Of a stretch of DNA of 64,000 bases, positions 63,275-64,000 are shown piece after piece (position 1 is the first letter of the stretch; each line of letters opens with the position of its first letter). This DNA comes from Proteobacteria bacterium ST_bin14 (GTDB lineage Bacteria > Pseudomonadota > Alphaproteobacteria > Sphingomonadales > Sphingomonadaceae): positions 116,613-180,612 of the forward strand of contig MSXR01000008.1 of assembly GCA_002083655.1 (NCBI GenBank), written 5' to 3'. The notes beneath the pieces are model-generated. The model made no database searches and had not been told where the DNA came from. It was given only the letters and a program-made list of their open reading frames with translations. A program made the position numbers and the translations under genes.

Positions 63275-63924
63275 CGCGCCAGAGCCACTCGAATATGGGC
63301 AATAAAGGCAAATCGACTACTCAGGTAGAGCGCGTTGCGCAGCTGGAGACGATGCTCGAACTGCTCAATAATCAACGCAAAGCAGACCTCGACAGATTTC
63401 GCCGCCTGACCCACTCGTTCGACCGATTAACATTTCAACTGGCAGAACGTGACGCCGAGTTGGCTGGACTGGACACGAACGCGACCCTTGCGAAAGGATC
63501 AGTTCCGGCAGTTGAAGCGTTTCAATTGCACCCAGCTGCGATAAGGTCCAAGCTTCGTGATGAGAAGTCGCATAAATCGACTTTGATAGGACGATTAACA
63601 GCGGCACTGATTTTGCGGTTTGCTCGGGAGGCAGCAGGCCGACGCAACTATGCCCGCGCCGAAGCCCTTTACCAGGCCATCCTTTTGCTGGCACCGCGCC
63701 CTTTCATTTGGCGTCAAATGGGAAACATGCTGGCAGGTCAGGGCTTGTTCCATGCTGCAGTCGATTGTTTTGATCGTACAATCGAATTGGATGAGCATGA
63801 TGCCGAAGCTTGGCATGCACGAGCAGTTGCCCTGAAGCGCCTTGGACGTACAGACGAAAGCAGTGTTTCAGCGCAAAATGCGATCGCGCTTGAACCGTTG
63901 ATGGCATCGCGCCAAGTTGGTTAA
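63271..63924 (+). CDS. coiled-coil and TPR-repeat protein
   Basis: 217 aa starting at ATG 63271 in a 4-bp overlap with the glycosyltransferase gene. The N-terminal half has a coiled coil (about 15-65; VAQLETMLELLNNQRKADLD, SFDRLTFQLAERDAEL). The C-terminal half has two TPR repeats (about 120-205; AGRRNYARAEALYQAILLLAPRP, GLFHAAVDCFDRTIELDEHD and AEAWHARAVALKRLGRTDES). Such proteins often scaffold polysaccharide-synthesis or surface-glycan enzymes. No signal peptide. Function is inferred from context only. Confidence 0.75.
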   Translation: MTRQSHSNMGNKGKSTTQVERVAQLETMLELLNNQRKADLDRFRRLTHSFDRLTFQLAERDAELAGLDTNATLAKGSVPAVEAFQLHPAAIRSKLRDEKSHKSTLIGRLTAALILRFAREAAGRRNYARAEALYQAILLLAPRPFIWRQMGNMLAGQGLFHAAVDCFDRTIELDEHDAEAWHARAVALKRLGRTDESSVSAQNAIALEPLMASRQVG

Positions 63925-64000
63925 TGTTACCTCGGTTAGTAAATCGCGGTATGCGCGGCCTAGGCAGTAGGTTCATCAGTGACCTGCTCCCCTGAAAAGT

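Overview
The window looks like a chromosomal segment of an alphaproteobacterium, most likely a sphingomonad (Sphingomonadales). The DNA is mostly GC-rich. The housekeeping gene orders ptsP-rodZ-cpoB-tilS-ftsH and proA-nadD-rsfS-rlmH-envC-ctpA, a Coq7-type ubiquinone hydroxylase, TonB-like proteins and Oar-like TonB-dependent receptors all fit that group. The taxonomic call is inference from gene content; no rRNA or tRNA gene is present to confirm it.

Left part (1-24 kb). The window opens inside lysC (aspartate kinase). A small accessory patch follows: two unrecognised minus-strand genes, an AT-rich gap, a nitronate monooxygenase and two tandem TonB-like proteins. Then come ptsP (EI-Ntr), a RodZ-like protein, cpoB, tilS and ftsH (signalling, cell shape, envelope constriction, tRNA modification, membrane proteolysis). 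After a DUF3667 membrane protein, proA, a CopG/ParE-type toxin-antitoxin pair, nadD, rsfS, rlmH, a GNAT acetyltransferase, envC, ctpA, dsbB and coq7 run on the plus strand with little spacing.

Middle part (24-49 kb). This holds membrane and envelope functions: a GT39/83-like membrane protein, DedA, a DJ-1/PfpI hydrolase, a minus-strand operon joining an Oar-type TonB receptor to a NupC-type nucleoside transporter and two lipid-type enzymes, and a second minus-strand operon (DUF547, TVP38/VTT, FAD disulfide oxidoreductase). A formylglycine-generating enzyme, a penicillin-acylase-family hydrolase, and a CHASE2 adenylate cyclase convergent with a FecR-domain protein and a TPR/beta-barrel protein follow. 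Then come an AceE-like thiamine-diphosphate enzyme, a GT4 glycosyltransferase and glutathione-dependent formaldehyde dehydrogenase (frmA).

Right part (49-64 kb). This is a capsule/exopolysaccharide region: ugd, KpsC- and KpsS-like proteins, three GT-B-type (probable) glycosyltransferases, a Wza/KpsD-like export lipoprotein, a DegT-type sugar aminotransferase and a TPR protein. No KpsMTE-type exporter is in the window. Base composition becomes visibly more AT-rich beyond about 56 kb. The left border at 49.2-53.2 kb carries three damaged genes side by side: a 5'-truncated TonB receptor, a truncated and active-site-degenerate AstE/AspA-like gene, and a membrane protein gene with an apparent one-base frameshift. 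Together they suggest that the polysaccharide cluster was exchanged by recombination at this point.

No CRISPR array, insertion sequence, rRNA or tRNA was seen. I found no convincing wholly new system. The best leads are the two unknown proteins at 1.0-2.8 kb, the VTT/FAD-oxidoreductase/DUF547 operon, the receptor-NupC-lipid enzyme operon and the damaged cluster border.
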